From Solidesulfovibrio alcoholivorans DSM 5433 (GTDB taxonomy: Bacteria > Desulfobacterota > Desulfovibrionia > Desulfovibrionales > Desulfovibrionaceae), in contig NZ_JNJA01000009.1 of NCBI RefSeq assembly GCF_000702665.1, positions 62,001 to 126,000 of the forward strand: 64,000 bases of DNA. The letters are read 5' to 3'. This document shows positions 16,336 through 26,640 of the stretch, piece by piece. Under the pieces are notes generated by a model, which saw only the letters and a list, made by a program, of their open reading frames with translations, searched no databases and had not been told where the DNA came from. The translations under genes were made by a program, and so were the position numbers. Positions within the stretch are counted from its first letter, which is position 1, and every line of letters begins with the position of its first letter.

Positions 16336-17556
16336 ATGCGCATAAGCCCCATCGAGGAAGCCGTCGAGGAAATCCGCGCCGGACGGATGGTCATCCTCGT
16401 CGACGACGAAGACCGTGAAAACGAAGGCGATCTCACCGTCGCCGCCGAGAAGGTCACCCCCGAACTCATCAATTTCATGGCCACCCACGGCCGCGGCCTG
16501 ATCTGCCTGTCCCTTGCCCCGGACCTCGTGGACCAGCTCGGGCTGCCCATGATGACGAGCGACAACAAGTCCCCCTTCGGCACGGGGTTCACCGTCTCCA
16601 TCGAAGCCAAGGTGGGCGTGTCCACGGGCATTTCCGCCTTCGACCGCGCGACCACCATCCTGGCCGCCGTGGCCGACGGCGCAGGCCCCGACGACCTCGT
16701 CACCCCGGGGCATATCTTTCCGCTGCGGGCCAAGGAAGGCGGCGTGCTCGACCGCGCCGGACAGACCGAAGGCTCGGTGGACCTGGCGCGTCTGGCCGGG
16801 CTCAAGCCCGCCGGCGTCATCTGCGAGATCATGCGCGAGGACGGCAACATGGCGCGCATGCCCGATCTCATGGAGTTCGCCGAAAAGCACAACATCAAGA
16901 TCGCGACAGTCGCCGACCTCATCCGCTACCGCCTCAAATTCGGCCGTCTCGCCGTGACCAAGGTGGCCGAGGCCGGCCTGCCCACCGCCTTCGGCACCTT
17001 CCGCGCCCTGGCGTTCACGGCCAGCGAAGACCACAAGACGCACATCGCCCTGGTCAAGGGCGACATCCACCCCGACCAACCCGTGCTCGTGCGCGTGCAC
17101 AGCGAGTGCTTGACCGGCGACGTGTTCGGCTCGCTGCGCTGCGACTGCGGCAACCAGTTGCACGAGGCCATGCGCATGATCGAGACCGAGGGCAAGGGCG
17201 TGATCCTCTACATGCGCCAGGAAGGCCGGGGCATCGGTCTGGCCAACAAGATCAAGGCCTACGCCCTCCAGGAACAGGGCCTCGACACCGTGGACGCCAA
17301 CCTGCGCCTGGGCTTCAAGGCCGACCTGCGCGAATACGGCACCGGCGCGCAGATCCTCGTGGCGCTCGGCGTCTCCAAGATGCGCCTGATGACCAACAAT
17401 CCCAAAAAGATCGTCGGGCTCGAAGGCTACGGCCTCGAGGTCGTGGAGCGGGTGCCCATCGAGAGCTGCCCCTGCGCCGAAAACACCTGCTACCTGACCA
17501 CCAAGCGCGACCGCATGGGGCACCTGCTCCACCTGCCGGACCAGGCGACCAAGTAG
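16336..17556 (+). CDS. ribBA: Bifunctional DHBP synthase / GTP cyclohydrolase II
   Basis: A 406-residue fusion providing both branches of riboflavin precursor supply. The N-terminal half has [15 protein letters not shown] (about residues 19-33), which holds the Mg and ribulose-5-phosphate-binding acids of DHBP synthase. The C-terminal GTP cyclohydrolase II has the zinc cysteines C258, C269 and C271 ([19 protein letters not shown]) and the motif [11 protein letters not shown]. The domains make 3,4-dihydroxy-2-butanone 4-phosphate and the pyrimidine precursor. It precedes ribH, nusB and leuS. No FMN riboswitch is seen in the 146-base leader. Confidence 0.96.
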   Translation: MRISPIEEAVEEIRAGRMVILVDDEDRENEGDLTVAAEKVTPELINFMATHGRGLICLSLAPDLVDQLGLPMMTSDNKSPFGTGFTVSIEAKVGVSTGISAFDRATTILAAVADGAGPDDLVTPGHIFPLRAKEGGVLDRAGQTEGSVDLARLAGLKPAGVICEIMREDGNMARMPDLMEFAEKHNIKIATVADLIRYRLKFGRLAVTKVAEAGLPTAFGTFRALAFTASEDHKTHIALVKGDIHPDQPVLVRVHSECLTGDVFGSLRCDCGNQLHEAMRMIETEGKGVILYMRQEGRGIGLANKIKAYALQEQGLDTVDANLRLGFKADLREYGTGAQILVALGVSKMRLMTNNPKKIVGLEGYGLEVVERVPIESCPCAENTCYLTTKRDRMGHLLHLPDQATK

Positions 17557-17610
17557 GGACGTTTTTTTCCACACGCCAAGGGGCGGTCCGCCGCCCGGGA
17601 GAACCGCGAC

Positions 17611-18081
17611 ATGCATCACATAACGACCATCGAAGGCCAGCTCACCGCCCAGGGACTCAAGTTCGCCCTGGTGGTCGGGCGCTTCAACGACTTCATCAGC
17701 GAGCGCCTCGTGGGCGGGGCCATCGATTACCTGACCCGCCACGGCTGCGACCGCGCCGACATCACCCTCGTGCGCGTGCCCGGGGCGTTCGAGATTCCCC
17801 TGGCCGCCAAAAAGCTGGCCGCTTCGGGCAAGCACCACGGCGTGATCTGCCTGGGTGCGGTCATCCGCGGCGCGACCCCGCACTTCGAGTACGTGGCCAA
17901 CGAATGCGTCAAGGGCCTGGCCCACGTCATGCTCGACACCGACGTGCCCGTGGGCTTCGGCGTGCTGACCGTGGACACCCTGGAGCAGGCCATCGAACGC
18001 GCCGGTTCCAAGGCCGGCAACAAGGGCGTGGAAGCCGCCGCAGCCGTGCTCGAGATGGTGCGCGTGCTGGAGCAGCTCTAA
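17611..18081 (+). CDS. ribH: 6,7-dimethyl-8-ribityllumazine synthase
   Basis: A 156-residue lumazine synthase, the normal length. It contains [20 protein letters not shown] (about residues 17-36, riboflavin-precursor site), [15 protein letters not shown] (about 54-68), [14 protein letters not shown] with the catalytic His (about residue 92), and [14 protein letters not shown] near the end. It joins the products of ribBA and the pyrimidine branch to make lumazine. The gap to ribBA is 54 bases with GGGAG before the start, and nusB follows after three bases. The same order is common in bacteria. Confidence 0.96.
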   Translation: MHHITTIEGQLTAQGLKFALVVGRFNDFISERLVGGAIDYLTRHGCDRADITLVRVPGAFEIPLAAKKLAASGKHHGVICLGAVIRGATPHFEYVANECVKGLAHVMLDTDVPVGFGVLTVDTLEQAIERAGSKAGNKGVEAAAAVLEMVRVLEQL

Positions 18082-18084
18082 CCC

Positions 18085-18588
18085 ATGGCCCTGGCCGCAC
18101 AGAGCATCATGACCGAATCCGAAGAAAAAAAGCCCGTCGCCTCGCGACGCAAGGGCCGCAAGCAGGCCTTCGAGTGCCTCTACGGCCTCATTTTCGAGTC
18201 CGCCGCCGACGCCCGTTCCCTGCGCCGGCTGTTTTCCCGCTGTCCCCACGACGTGGGCGAGGGCGACGAGGACACCGGTGGGGAATTCGCCTGGGAGATC
18301 GTCTCGGGCGTGTGGGACAACCAACGGGAGATCGACGCGCTGATCGTGCGCTTCTCCAAAAACTGGAAGCTCTCGCGCATCGCCAAGGTGGAACTGACCA
18401 TCCTGCGCCTGGCGGTCTTCGAGATCCTCTACCGGTCGGACATTCCGCTTCGCGTCACGCTCAACGAAGCCATCGAACTGGCCAAACGCTACGGCGACGA
18501 GAACTCCCGCAACTTCATCAACGGCATCCTCGACGCCATCGCCAAGGCCGTTGACAACGGCGAATTCGAAATCCACAAGGATTTGTAA
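18085..18588 (+). CDS. nusB: Transcription antitermination factor NusB
   Basis: A 167-residue NusB. It begins three bases after ribH at MALAAQS; the ATG 8 codons later (MTESEEKK) could also be used. After a charged start, [18 protein letters not shown] (about residues 20-37) is the typical RNA-binding helix start. The C-terminal [31 protein letters not shown] is the conserved family end. NusB with NusE binds boxA RNA and prevents early termination in rRNA operons. Riboflavin genes, nusB and leuS together form a conserved neighbourhood in Desulfovibrio-type genomes. Confidence 0.93.
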   Translation: MALAAQSIMTESEEKKPVASRRKGRKQAFECLYGLIFESAADARSLRRLFSRCPHDVGEGDEDTGGEFAWEIVSGVWDNQREIDALIVRFSKNWKLSRIAKVELTILRLAVFEILYRSDIPLRVTLNEAIELAKRYGDENSRNFINGILDAIAKAVDNGEFEIHKDL

Positions 18589-18649
18589 CCAGCAGGTTTT
18601 CCTGCATAAGACTATTTCGATACGCATCCGCCGCCAAGGAGCAGCCCCC

Positions 18650-21163
18650 ATGAGCAAGTACGTGCCCGAGGACGTCGAGAAAAAATGGCAGGCCGTCTGG
18701 GAAGACGGCGGCCACTTCAAGGTCGAGGCCGATCCCGCGCGGCCCAAGTACTACGTCCTCGAGATGTTCCCCTACCCCTCGGGGCGCATCCACATGGGCC
18801 ATGTGCGCAACTACTCCATCGGCGACGTGGTGGCGCGTTTCAAACGCATGGAAGGCCACAATGTGCTCCATCCCATGGGCTGGGACGCGTTCGGCATGCC
18901 GGCGGAAAACGCCGCCATCAAGCACGGCCTGCACCCCGCCTCCTGGACCATCTCCAACATCGACTCCATGCGCACCCAATTAAAGCGCCTGGGCTACTCC
19001 TACGACTGGCGGCGCGAGATCGCCACCTGCCACCCCGGCTACTACGTCCACGAGCAGCGCTTCTTCCTGGACTTCCTCAAAAAGGGTCTCGTCTACCGCA
19101 AGCACTCGCCCCAGAACTGGTGCGAGACCTGCGGCACGGTGCTTGCCAACGAGCAGGTCATCGACGGCTGCTGCTGGCGCTGCGACCAGAAGGTCGTGCA
19201 AAAGGATCTCGAGCAGTGGTTTTTGCGCATCACGGACTACGCCGAGGAACTTTTAGCCGACCTGGACAAGCTCGCCGGCGGCTGGCCCGAACGCGTGCTC
19301 ACCATGCAGCGCAACTGGATCGGCAAGTCCGTGGGCGCGGAGCTCACCTTCGCCCTGGCCGAGCCCGTGGAGGGCGAAACCGGCATCACCGTGTTCACCA
19401 CGCGGCCGGACACGCTTTTCGGCGCGACCTTCATGAGCCTTGCCGCCGAGCATCCGCTGGTGCCGAAGCTCATTGCGGGCAAGCCCCAGGAAACAGCCGT
19501 GACCGCCTTCGTCGAAAGCGTGCGCAACATGGACCGCATCGTGCGCGGCGGCGAGGACCTGGAAAAGGAAGGCGTCTTCACCGGGGCCTATTGCATCAAT
19601 CCCGCCACGGGCGCGCCCATCCCCATTTTCGTCGCCAACTTCGTGCTCATGGGCTACGGCACGGGCGCGGTCATGGCCGTGCCCGCCCACGACCAGCGCG
19701 ACTTCGAATTCGCCCGCAAGTACGACCTGCCGCTTCAGGTCGTCATCCAGCCCGAGGGCCGGACCCTGGACCCGGCGGCCATGACCGAGGCCTACGCCGA
19801 CCCGGGCGTGCTCGTGGCTTCCGGCGACTTCACGGGGCTGCCCAACGAGGAAGCCAAGGGCAAGATCATCGACTGGCTGGCGGAGACGGGGCGCGGCACG
19901 CGCAGCGTCAACTACAGGCTTCGCGACTGGAACATCTCGCGCCAGCGCTACTGGGGCGCGCCCATTCCGGTCCTTTACTGCGAGAAGTGCGGCATCGTGC
20001 CCGTGCCGGAAAAGGATTTGCCCGTGGAGCTGCCGCGCGACCTCGCGCTTTTGCCCGACGGCCGCTCGCCCCTGCCCGTTTCGCCGCCCTTTACCGACGC
20101 CGTCTGCCCCCTGTGCGGCGGCAAGGCCCGGCGCGAGACGGACACCCTCGACACCTTCTTCGAGTCCTCCTGGTACTTCGCGCGCTACGCCTCGGCGCGC
20201 AAGGCGGACGGCCCGTTCGACCCGGCGGAAATCGGCTACTGGCTGCCCGTGGACCAGTACATCGGCGGCATCGAGCACGCCATCCTGCACCTGCTCTACT
20301 CGCGCTTTTTCGTCAAGGCGCTTCGCGACTGCGGCTACGTGGCCTTTGACGAGCCCTTCTCCAACCTGCTGACGCAAGGCATGGTCATCAAGGACGGCTC
20401 GAAGATGAGCAAGTCCAAGGGCAACGTGGTGGACCCGGACCTGATGATTTCCAAGTACGGGGCCGACACGGTGCGCGTGTTCATTCTCTTCGCCGCGCCG
20501 CCGGAAAAGGACCTCGAGTGGAGCGACACCGGCATCGAAGGCGCGTCGCGCTTCCTGTCGCGCCTGTGGCGGCTGGTGACCGAGGAGCTTGCCGGCGTGC
20601 TGACGCCCGTTGCGGCCTGCGCGCCCGCCGGAGAGCTCGGAATCGACGCCCTGCCGCCGCTTTTCGCCGAGCTGCGCCGCCGCGAGCACGCCACCGCGGC
20701 CAAGGCCGGCGCGGACATCCGCGAACGGTTCCAGTTCAACACGGCCATCGCCGCAGCCATGGAATTGGTCAATTTCCTCTACGCCAACGTCGAGGCGATC
20801 AAGGCCGAGCCCAAGGGGGCCAAGGCGGCCTCCTCGGCCGTGGCCACCCTGCTCACCGTGCTCTCGCCCATCGCCCCGCACATCTGCGAGGAGCTGTGGC
20901 AGCGCATCGGCCACGAAAAGCTCCTCATCGACCAGCCCTGGCCGACCCACGACCCGGCCGCGCTGGTCACGGACGAGGTGGAGATCGTGGTGCAGGTGTG
21001 CGGCAAGCTGCGCGGCAAGGTGAGCGTGCCGCGCGACGCCTCCAAGGAGGATCTCGAGCGCGCCGCCCTGGCCGACGCCAACGTGGCCAAGCACATCGAG
21101 GGCAAGACGATCCGCAAGGTGATCGTGGTGCCCGGCAAGCTCGTCAACGTGGTCGCGAACTAG
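18650..21163 (+). CDS. leuS: Leucyl-tRNA synthetase
   Basis: A full-length 837-residue bacterial-type enzyme. The start follows CAAGGAGC by 8 bases. Class-I motifs are present: [11 protein letters not shown] (HMGH, residues 48-51) and KMSKS (585-589). The editing (CP1) domain spans about residues 225-415 and includes [12 protein letters not shown] and the [11 protein letters not shown] stretch. A zinc-type cluster at CEKCG (about 444) and CPLCGGK is visible, and the C-terminal domain ends in [16 protein letters not shown]. It charges tRNA-Leu. The gene ends in a strong terminator. Confidence 0.98.
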   Translation: MSKYVPEDVEKKWQAVWEDGGHFKVEADPARPKYYVLEMFPYPSGRIHMGHVRNYSIGDVVARFKRMEGHNVLHPMGWDAFGMPAENAAIKHGLHPASWTISNIDSMRTQLKRLGYSYDWRREIATCHPGYYVHEQRFFLDFLKKGLVYRKHSPQNWCETCGTVLANEQVIDGCCWRCDQKVVQKDLEQWFLRITDYAEELLADLDKLAGGWPERVLTMQRNWIGKSVGAELTFALAEPVEGETGITVFTTRPDTLFGATFMSLAAEHPLVPKLIAGKPQETAVTAFVESVRNMDRIVRGGEDLEKEGVFTGAYCINPATGAPIPIFVANFVLMGYGTGAVMAVPAHDQRDFEFARKYDLPLQVVIQPEGRTLDPAAMTEAYADPGVLVASGDFTGLPNEEAKGKIIDWLAETGRGTRSVNYRLRDWNISRQRYWGAPIPVLYCEKCGIVPVPEKDLPVELPRDLALLPDGRSPLPVSPPFTDAVCPLCGGKARRETDTLDTFFESSWYFARYASARKADGPFDPAEIGYWLPVDQYIGGIEHAILHLLYSRFFVKALRDCGYVAFDEPFSNLLTQGMVIKDGSKMSKSKGNVVDPDLMISKYGADTVRVFILFAAPPEKDLEWSDTGIEGASRFLSRLWRLVTEELAGVLTPVAACAPAGELGIDALPPLFAELRRREHATAAKAGADIRERFQFNTAIAAAMELVNFLYANVEAIKAEPKGAKAASSAVATLLTVLSPIAPHICEELWQRIGHEKLLIDQPWPTHDPAALVTDEVEIVVQVCGKLRGKVSVPRDASKEDLERAALADANVAKHIEGKTIRKVIVVPGKLVNVVAN

Positions 21164-21187
21164 CCTCCCCCTTCCCCTAACCGCCAA

Positions 21188-21223
21188 GGGCCGGCAGGAC
21201 GTGCGTCCTGCCGGCCCTTTTTT
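21188..21223 (+). terminator. Strong rho-independent terminator after leuS
   Basis: A perfect 13-bp GC-rich stem (GGGCCGGCAGGAC with its complement) closes a four-base loop GTGC and is followed by six T. It ends the ribBA-ribH-nusB-leuS unit. The AT-rich gene on the opposite strand stops right at its T-run. Confidence 0.9.
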
Positions 21224-22088
21224 ACCCAATATGTTTGAGCTCGGGAATATTTAGTATCCTATCATACCAATCATTTTTGTGTTTCGATGCAAAGGCAGAA
21301 AGTTCAGACTCAAAACATGTAGAAAGAACCGAATGATAAGCACGGACTAGCAACATACAACAGCTTCCGAGAACATCATCAATATTTAATGCATGCCACT
21401 GGGGTAAAATTTTAGCCTTGCCGGCACTAATAACACAAAACGGATCAAGAATCGATGTATGAATACTTTTTGATAAATATGAATAGGCATGAAAATAATC
21501 ATACTTTGCGTTTATTTGTTCAGCAATATCACGCAAACTACCTACACCAAGAGCCTGAAACCATTTCTTATAAGTTTTGCTTTTGAATTCTGACGCAACA
21601 TCCCTTCTCTTACCTTCACTTATCATCTTTTCAAAACTAGACAATTCTTTATTCAATGCATCTTTGCCATTTTCAATACCGAGGTCTCTATAAATATTAA
21701 CTTTTACGCCATCAACATCAAGTCCTATCTGTAATTTCAGATCTTCAATTTTTTTTAATATTGAATACACAAAGAAATACGTCACCCTATTGTCAGTATC
21801 ACAAGAAAGTATCCACTCCAGCTGAAACCAAGATTCTAGTGAAACTCGAAAATTTGCTTTACTTGATTCGACCAACCCAGCACGACACAGCTCACAAACC
21901 GCAGCAGATTGAATAACCATGTTTCGAAGAAATACATGAAGAATGACCAATTCAAGTTCGACATTGTCAGTTGTTTTTGACACTTTCGCAATCAACTCAT
22001 CTCCATAATTTGCTATTTCTTCTAACAATTCGATTGAGTCCTTATAATTCTTGTTCACAAACTCGATACAATCATTCTTCCCTCGCAT
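21222..22088 (-). CDS. DUF5677-like protein on an AT-rich insert
   Basis: A 288-residue soluble, largely helical protein. The ATG at 22088 (MRGKNDCIEF) has GGAGG 7 bases before it; a TTG four codons earlier is less likely. Base composition and codon use differ sharply from both neighbours: many AAT, ATA and TTA codons against a GC-rich background, which points to horizontal transfer. The pattern FRVSLESWFQLEWIL and a His-containing C-terminal region (YDYFHAYSYLSKSIHTS) fits the DUF5677 family; this is my reading, not a search result. The function is unknown; such genes are often accessory. Its stop codon touches the leuS terminator. Confidence 0.72.
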   Translation of the reverse strand: MRGKNDCIEFVNKNYKDSIELLEEIANYGDELIAKVSKTTDNVELELVILHVFLRNMVIQSAAVCELCRAGLVESSKANFRVSLESWFQLEWILSCDTDNRVTYFFVYSILKKIEDLKLQIGLDVDGVKVNIYRDLGIENGKDALNKELSSFEKMISEGKRRDVASEFKSKTYKKWFQALGVGSLRDIAEQINAKYDYFHAYSYLSKSIHTSILDPFCVISAGKAKILPQWHALNIDDVLGSCCMLLVRAYHSVLSTCFESELSAFASKHKNDWYDRILNIPELKHIG

Positions 22089-22505
22089 ATAGACCTCCAA
22101 AAATTTTTAAAAAAATAGCCGCCAGAATAAAAAATGTAAATATATAGAGAAACTTTTTTGCCGTCAGCTTTGCCTTCACACCAAAACATCCGCCTGCCTC
22201 CCGGCGGTGCTGCTTTTCATATCCCCCGCGCTAACCGGAGTTTGCACTTCGCGCGACGCACGCGGCGACAATGGCGTTATTCAAGGATGTTACAGTTTCG
22301 TTACCATTGGTACGGTCCTTGCTAATTTTCAAATAGCGTACACCAGCCCCATACAGCGGTGAGAGAAATACTGTCGCCGTAACCATGGACCCCTGCCGCA
22401 AACATCTTGCGACAGGGTGCAAGGGAGATTTTGTCTCAAAAAATGGGCAAGCCTTGTTTTCCATGACCGCAGCAAGAGACGAGTACATTCGTTCCGGAGG
22501 TGAAG
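22089..22505. other. Intergenic region marking the edge of the AT-rich insert
   Basis: These 417 bases lie between the AT-rich DUF5677 gene and the chemoreceptor. The first 80 bases are as AT-rich as that gene; from about 22170 the sequence returns to near-genomic composition, so one border of the insert is near there. I see no tRNA, integrase or clear flanking repeat. The promoter for the chemoreceptor must lie in the right half, but no sigma-28 or sigma-54 consensus is evident. The small open frame at 22231-22488 has no support as a gene. Confidence 0.4.
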
Positions 22506-24332
22506 ATGAATCTGCAAAAGATGTTCATGCTCATATGCGGATGCATCTGCATCGCGACCTTCACGGTCATCGTCGTCATCGTCAATACCGACACCGAGAA
22601 GGCGATCATCCAGGAATACCAGCAGAAAGCCGACATCCTGCTGCGGTCCATGAAAGCCGTGCGCGCGCACATCGGCGGCGTGGTGCGGCCGGCGGCCACG
22701 AAACTCATCGGCAAGGACGGCTTCCTCGTGGAACTGCAATCCACGTCGTTCGCCGCCAACAAGGTCTTTGCCGCCATCGCCCCGGCCCACAAGTACGACA
22801 TCTCCTTTCGCACGCCCTCGACCAAGCCGCTCAACCACGCCAACCGGGCCAACGACGTGGAAGCCGACCTCATCGGCAAGCTCGACGCCATGCACACGGC
22901 CGGAGCCAAGGAACTCGTCTGGAAGGGCGTGCGCCACATCGGGGGCGTGGACTATTACGTCATCGCCGTGGGCGAGGTGAACAAGCAAAGCTGTCTGCCC
23001 TGCCACATGCGCCGCGAGGACGCGCCGGAAAGCCTGCGCGACAAGTACGCCTTCGACAGCCCGGCCAGGCTCGCAGACCGCGTGGAATCGGCCGAGATCG
23101 TCACGATCCCCATCGACAAGCTCTACGCCACGGTCAGGCGCTCCACCACGCTGCTCGTCGCTGTCTGCCTGGCGGGGCTGGCCGTCATCCTCGCCGCGAC
23201 CACGATCGCCTTCCGCACCCTGGTGAGCGCCCCGGTGACGCGCCTTGGCGCCTACGCCACGCAGATCGAACGCGGCAACCTCGACGCCGCGCCCCAGGGC
23301 ACGTTCCGCTACGGCCTCAAGCGGCTCAAGGGCTGCGTGGAGCGCATGGTCGAGGAGCTTAAAAGCCGCATAGCGGAATCGGCCGCCCTGGCCGAGACGT
23401 CCCGCCGCCAGGCCGAAGAGGCCCATGCTGCCCGGGCCGCGGCGGAAGAAGCCCGGGCGCAGGCCGAACACAGCCGGCGTGAAGGCATGCTGCAAGCGGC
23501 CGAAAGCCTGCGCGGCGTAGTGCGCATCGTCACGGACAAGTCCGGCGAACTCTCCGAACAGGTGGACCGCTGCAGCCAGGGCGCGGACACCATGACCACA
23601 CTCGCCCGCGAATCCGAGGCGGCCATGGCGGACCTCGACGCCTCGGTCGAAGACATCGCCCGAAGCGCCGCGGCCGCTGCCGCGACCACCGGCAGCACCC
23701 GGGAGCGCGCCGTGGAAGGCGAGGACGTGGTCGGCAGGGCCGTGGCCTGCATCCAGGATGTGGCCGCCCAGTCCGAGGCCGTCAAAAGCGACATGGCGGC
23801 ACTTGGGCACAGCGCCGACGGCATCGGCCGCATCATCGACGTCATCAACGAGATCGCCGACCAGACGAACCTGCTCGCCCTCAACGCCGCCATCGAGGCG
23901 GCCCGCGCCGGCGAGGCCGGCCGGGGCTTCGCCGTGGTCGCGGACGAAGTGCGAAAGCTCGCGGAAAAAACCATGACCGCCACCAAGGAAGTCGGCGCGG
24001 CGGTGCGCGGCATCCAGGACGGCACGGCGAAAAACGTCGCCAACGTGGAGCAGGCGGTGCGCGGCATCGCCCAGGCAAGCGCCCTGGCCGCGGCCTCGCG
24101 CGACGCCCTGCGTGCAATCGCCGGCCAGGTGGCCGAGGCGGCAAGCCTAGCCGCAGACATCGCCGCAGCTTCGGGCCGCCAGTCCGCGGCGAGCGCCCGT
24201 GTCGGCGATTCCATCGAACACATCCGCGCCCTGGCCACGGAAACCGCCGCCGCCATGGCGACGGCCGAAGGGGCGGCCGAAGAAATGGCCGGACAGACCC
24301 ATACGCTCAAAAGCCTGCTGGAATCCCTGTGA
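22506..24332 (+). CDS. Methyl-accepting chemotaxis protein with heme-c (Tll0287-like) sensor domain
   Basis: A 608-residue chemoreceptor; the ATG at 22506 has CGGAGG 5 bases upstream. It has a first membrane helix (about residues 5-27), a periplasmic domain (28-208), a second helix (about 213-235), a HAMP-like linker and a long coiled cytoplasmic domain. The periplasmic domain contains one heme-c binding motif, CLPCH (residues 163-167), in a context like the Tll0287/DUF3365 sensor family. The signalling tip [41 protein letters not shown] is near residues 448-490 (motif given in parts: [15 protein letters not shown]). It probably senses oxygen or redox state, as heme-containing receptors of Desulfovibrio do. 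That ligand role is inference. Confidence 0.88.
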   Translation: MNLQKMFMLICGCICIATFTVIVVIVNTDTEKAIIQEYQQKADILLRSMKAVRAHIGGVVRPAATKLIGKDGFLVELQSTSFAANKVFAAIAPAHKYDISFRTPSTKPLNHANRANDVEADLIGKLDAMHTAGAKELVWKGVRHIGGVDYYVIAVGEVNKQSCLPCHMRREDAPESLRDKYAFDSPARLADRVESAEIVTIPIDKLYATVRRSTTLLVAVCLAGLAVILAATTIAFRTLVSAPVTRLGAYATQIERGNLDAAPQGTFRYGLKRLKGCVERMVEELKSRIAESAALAETSRRQAEEAHAARAAAEEARAQAEHSRREGMLQAAESLRGVVRIVTDKSGELSEQVDRCSQGADTMTTLARESEAAMADLDASVEDIARSAAAAAATTGSTRERAVEGEDVVGRAVACIQDVAAQSEAVKSDMAALGHSADGIGRIIDVINEIADQTNLLALNAAIEAARAGEAGRGFAVVADEVRKLAEKTMTATKEVGAAVRGIQDGTAKNVANVEQAVRGIAQASALAAASRDALRAIAGQVAEAASLAADIAAASGRQSAASARVGDSIEHIRALATETAAAMATAEGAAEEMAGQTHTLKSLLESL

Positions 24333-24413
24333 GGGGGGATCGCCACGGGTTGCAGTTTCCTGACGCCCCCGGCCGTTGCGGCGGGGGCAACCGACCAACG
24401 ACAAGGAGGAGAC

Positions 24414-25214
24414 ATGGCACTGAACAGACGGGCGATGCTTGGCACATTGGGCGGGCTGGCTTTCGGCGGCGCGCTTGCGGCGACGGTGGGCAAGGTGGGC
24501 GCGGCCCCGTTCGACCAGAGCAGCGCGCCTTTCGGCTGGACGCCGCACAAGCTCGACCCCGCCGCCTGCGCCAAGACGGCCTACGACGGCTACTGGTTCG
24601 AGGACTACGGCTGCTGCTACGGGGCGTTCTACGCCATCGTCGGCACCATGGCCGAAAAATACGGCGCGCCCTACAACCAGTTCCCCTTCACCATGATGGA
24701 AGTGGGCAAGAGCGGCATTTCCGAGTGGGGGACCATCTGCGGCGCGCTTTTAGGAGTCGCCAGCGCCTACGCCCTGTTCTGGGGCCGCAAGGAGCGCAAC
24801 GCCATGGTCACGGAGCTTTTCCGCTGGTACGAGAAGACCGCCTTCCCGACCTACGACCCGGGCGACGCGGCCAAGGGCGTCAAGGGCCCGCTGCCGATGA
24901 GCACGTCGGACTCGGTCCTGTGCCACATCTCGGTGAGCCGCTGGTGCTACGCCAACAAGAAGGAACAAAGCTCCAAGGACCGCAGCGAGCGCTGCTCCCG
25001 CGTCACGGCGGACGTGGCGGCCAAGGGCATCGCGATATTAAACGCCAAGATCGACGGCAGCTTCAAGCCGGACGGCAAATCGGAAGCGGTCGCCTACTGC
25101 GGGGAATGCCACGGCAAGGGCAAGACCGCGGACAATTCCAAGGGTCTCATGGACTGCCGCCCCTGCCACAGCGGCGGCGAGGCCACGCAAAACAAGTTCC
25201 AGAACCATCCCTGA
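24414..25214 (+). CDS. Split-Soret-type di-heme cytochrome c, exported
   Basis: A 266-residue protein starting behind AAGGAGGAG. The signal (NRRAMLGTLGGLAFGG) contains twin arginines, suggesting Tat export of a pre-folded protein. The body has DYGCCYGAFYAI (about residues 64-75) and CGAL, the C_GCAxxG_C_C pattern of split-Soret cytochromes. Two heme-c motifs lie at the end: CGECH (229-233) and CRPCH (248-252). In the known D. desulfuricans protein, each subunit of the dimer binds two hemes plus an iron-sulfur centre. The role is unsettled. It follows the heme chemoreceptor by 81 bases on the same strand and may share its mRNA. Confidence 0.8.
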   Translation: MALNRRAMLGTLGGLAFGGALAATVGKVGAAPFDQSSAPFGWTPHKLDPAACAKTAYDGYWFEDYGCCYGAFYAIVGTMAEKYGAPYNQFPFTMMEVGKSGISEWGTICGALLGVASAYALFWGRKERNAMVTELFRWYEKTAFPTYDPGDAAKGVKGPLPMSTSDSVLCHISVSRWCYANKKEQSSKDRSERCSRVTADVAAKGIAILNAKIDGSFKPDGKSEAVAYCGECHGKGKTADNSKGLMDCRPCHSGGEATQNKFQNHP

Positions 25215-25240
25215 GGCGGATCCCCTCCCGCCTCGCCCAT

Positions 25241-25276
25241 GCCCCGGCCGGACCAGTCCAGCGGTCCGGCCGGGGC
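25241..25276. terminator. Convergent transcription-stop hairpin
   Basis: A perfect 14-bp GC-rich stem (GCCCCGGCCGGACC and its complement) around an 8-base loop, placed between the stop of the split-Soret gene and the stop of the leftward acyltransferase gene. Only a short T-run follows on the + strand, so it may be a weak terminator for both directions. Confidence 0.55.
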
Positions 25277-25284
25277 TTCTGCGC

Positions 25285-26409
25285 TCAGCGCGCCGCCGGC
25301 GGCGGGGTGAAGCGCAGGCGCAACGGCGCGCCCGTGAGCAGCGCGAAAAGCCGTGGCAGGCACGCGGCAAGCCCCCAGCCGAGCAGGGACAGCAAGACCA
25401 TGGCCGCAACGCCGGCCACGGGATAGGCGGCAAGCTGGGCAAGCGTGCTCGCCGGCCGCCACAGCGGCACGAGATACGACTGCATGACCGAGACCGTGGG
25501 CTCGTGGGTGAGGAAGACGAAAAAGCTCATGGCCGCAAGCCGGTGCAGCAGCCGGCTGTCCTTGATCCAGCCCTGGCGCGACAGGCACCAGAACGCGGCC
25601 ACGCCGAGCATCTGGTAGACCTTCTTGAACGCCGCCAAGCCGTAGATATCGAACCCGAGCCACGGCGAAAGCCCGACGACGATGGTCGCCGCCGCGAAAA
25701 GCGGTAAAACGGCCTTGTCCCAGCCGGCCGTGTCGCGAAGCCCCGCCCGCCGCCTGGCCAGCCAGCCCCCGGCATAGAAGGCGAACGCGAACCCGGACAG
25801 GGAATATTCGTTGTCCGTCGTGCCCACGAACCAGGCAAGCCCGAGCAGGACGAGGCCGAGGTCCGGCAGGCGGCGGAAAAATACCAGAAAGAGCGGCGTG
25901 AGCGCAAACACGGTGAGCAGGTCGCGCAGAAACCAGAGCGGATAGTTGAACGGGGTCGTGCCGAAGCCGACGAGCTTGCGCAGGATGCCGGCGGTGAGCA
26001 CGAAGGAGCGGCCGCCGAAAAACGGGATGCTGCCGATGTAGAGCACCCAGGCGATCCAGATGCCGTTGAAGAGGAGAAACGGCACGCCGATGGCCACGGC
26101 CTTGGTGCGCACGAGCCGCCAGTAGGCAGCGGGCGTCGCCTCGAGCTTGCGCAGCAGCAGATAACCGGAGATGGCGAAAAAAAGCGGCACCGCGACGCAG
26201 GCCAGCCCCCGGTTGAACACGGTCAGCACGAACTGCGCCGTGGGCGAGGCGAACGGCACCTCCGCGCCGATCCAGCGGCCACCGTGGCACAGCACGATCA
26301 GGCCGATGAGGATGGCGCGCAGGACGTCGATGCGCACCGAAACGTCCGGATCGATGGCATCACGGACGGGGTCCAGGGAACGCCAGGGGGAAGGGATGGT
26401 GATCGGCAA
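25285..26409 (-). CDS. Acyltransferase-3 family membrane protein
   Basis: A 374-residue polytopic protein of the OafA/OpgC-type acyltransferase family. It begins with a soluble N-terminus then VSVRIDVLRAILIGLIVLCHGG (about residues 23-44), with the conserved R-x-x-D/A and His of the first helix. Around ten helices are visible, and AISGYLLLRKLE and FFVFLTHEPTV (a late signature) are typical. It probably O-acylates an envelope glycan or lipid. It lies alone, convergent with the cytochrome gene. It is not close to the acyltransferase at 4.9-6.1 kb by eye and may have another substrate. Confidence 0.85.
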   Translation of the reverse strand: MPITIPSPWRSLDPVRDAIDPDVSVRIDVLRAILIGLIVLCHGGRWIGAEVPFASPTAQFVLTVFNRGLACVAVPLFFAISGYLLLRKLEATPAAYWRLVRTKAVAIGVPFLLFNGIWIAWVLYIGSIPFFGGRSFVLTAGILRKLVGFGTTPFNYPLWFLRDLLTVFALTPLFLVFFRRLPDLGLVLLGLAWFVGTTDNEYSLSGFAFAFYAGGWLARRRAGLRDTAGWDKAVLPLFAAATIVVGLSPWLGFDIYGLAAFKKVYQMLGVAAFWCLSRQGWIKDSRLLHRLAAMSFFVFLTHEPTVSVMQSYLVPLWRPASTLAQLAAYPVAGVAAMVLLSLLGWGLAACLPRLFALLTGAPLRLRFTPPPAAR

Positions 26410-26640
26410 GCAGACTCCGGAAACAGGACGCTAGGAAACAACTTTCCCGAGGGAAAAGACGGGTCCGATACCCACGCCGGTCGCCGAAGCCGAGGAGATG
26501 GTTACAAACGACAGCCGCTTTTTGAAGGTGGACACCTAAAATTCTTTATTATACAAAAAGCCCACACCAAGTCAAGGACATTTCCCCCAACGCCTGCCCG
26601 CTGCCGCAATGCGCGGCCCCGCCCCGACGGAGGTCCGTTC

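Noticed and set aside
18592..18605. Terminator between nusB and leuS
   Set aside because: GCAGG-TTTT-CCTGC is a five-base stem without a following T-run, so read-through into leuS is expected.
15829..18747. A 972-codon open frame on the minus strand over ribBA, ribH and nusB
   Set aside because: It is antisense to well-supported genes, and its sequence is low-complexity His/Asp/Gly/Ala typical of shadow frames in GC-rich DNA.
22231..22488. Small gene on the minus strand next to the AT-rich insert
   Set aside because: No ribosome-binding site or recognisable protein character; it lies in the likely chemoreceptor promoter region.
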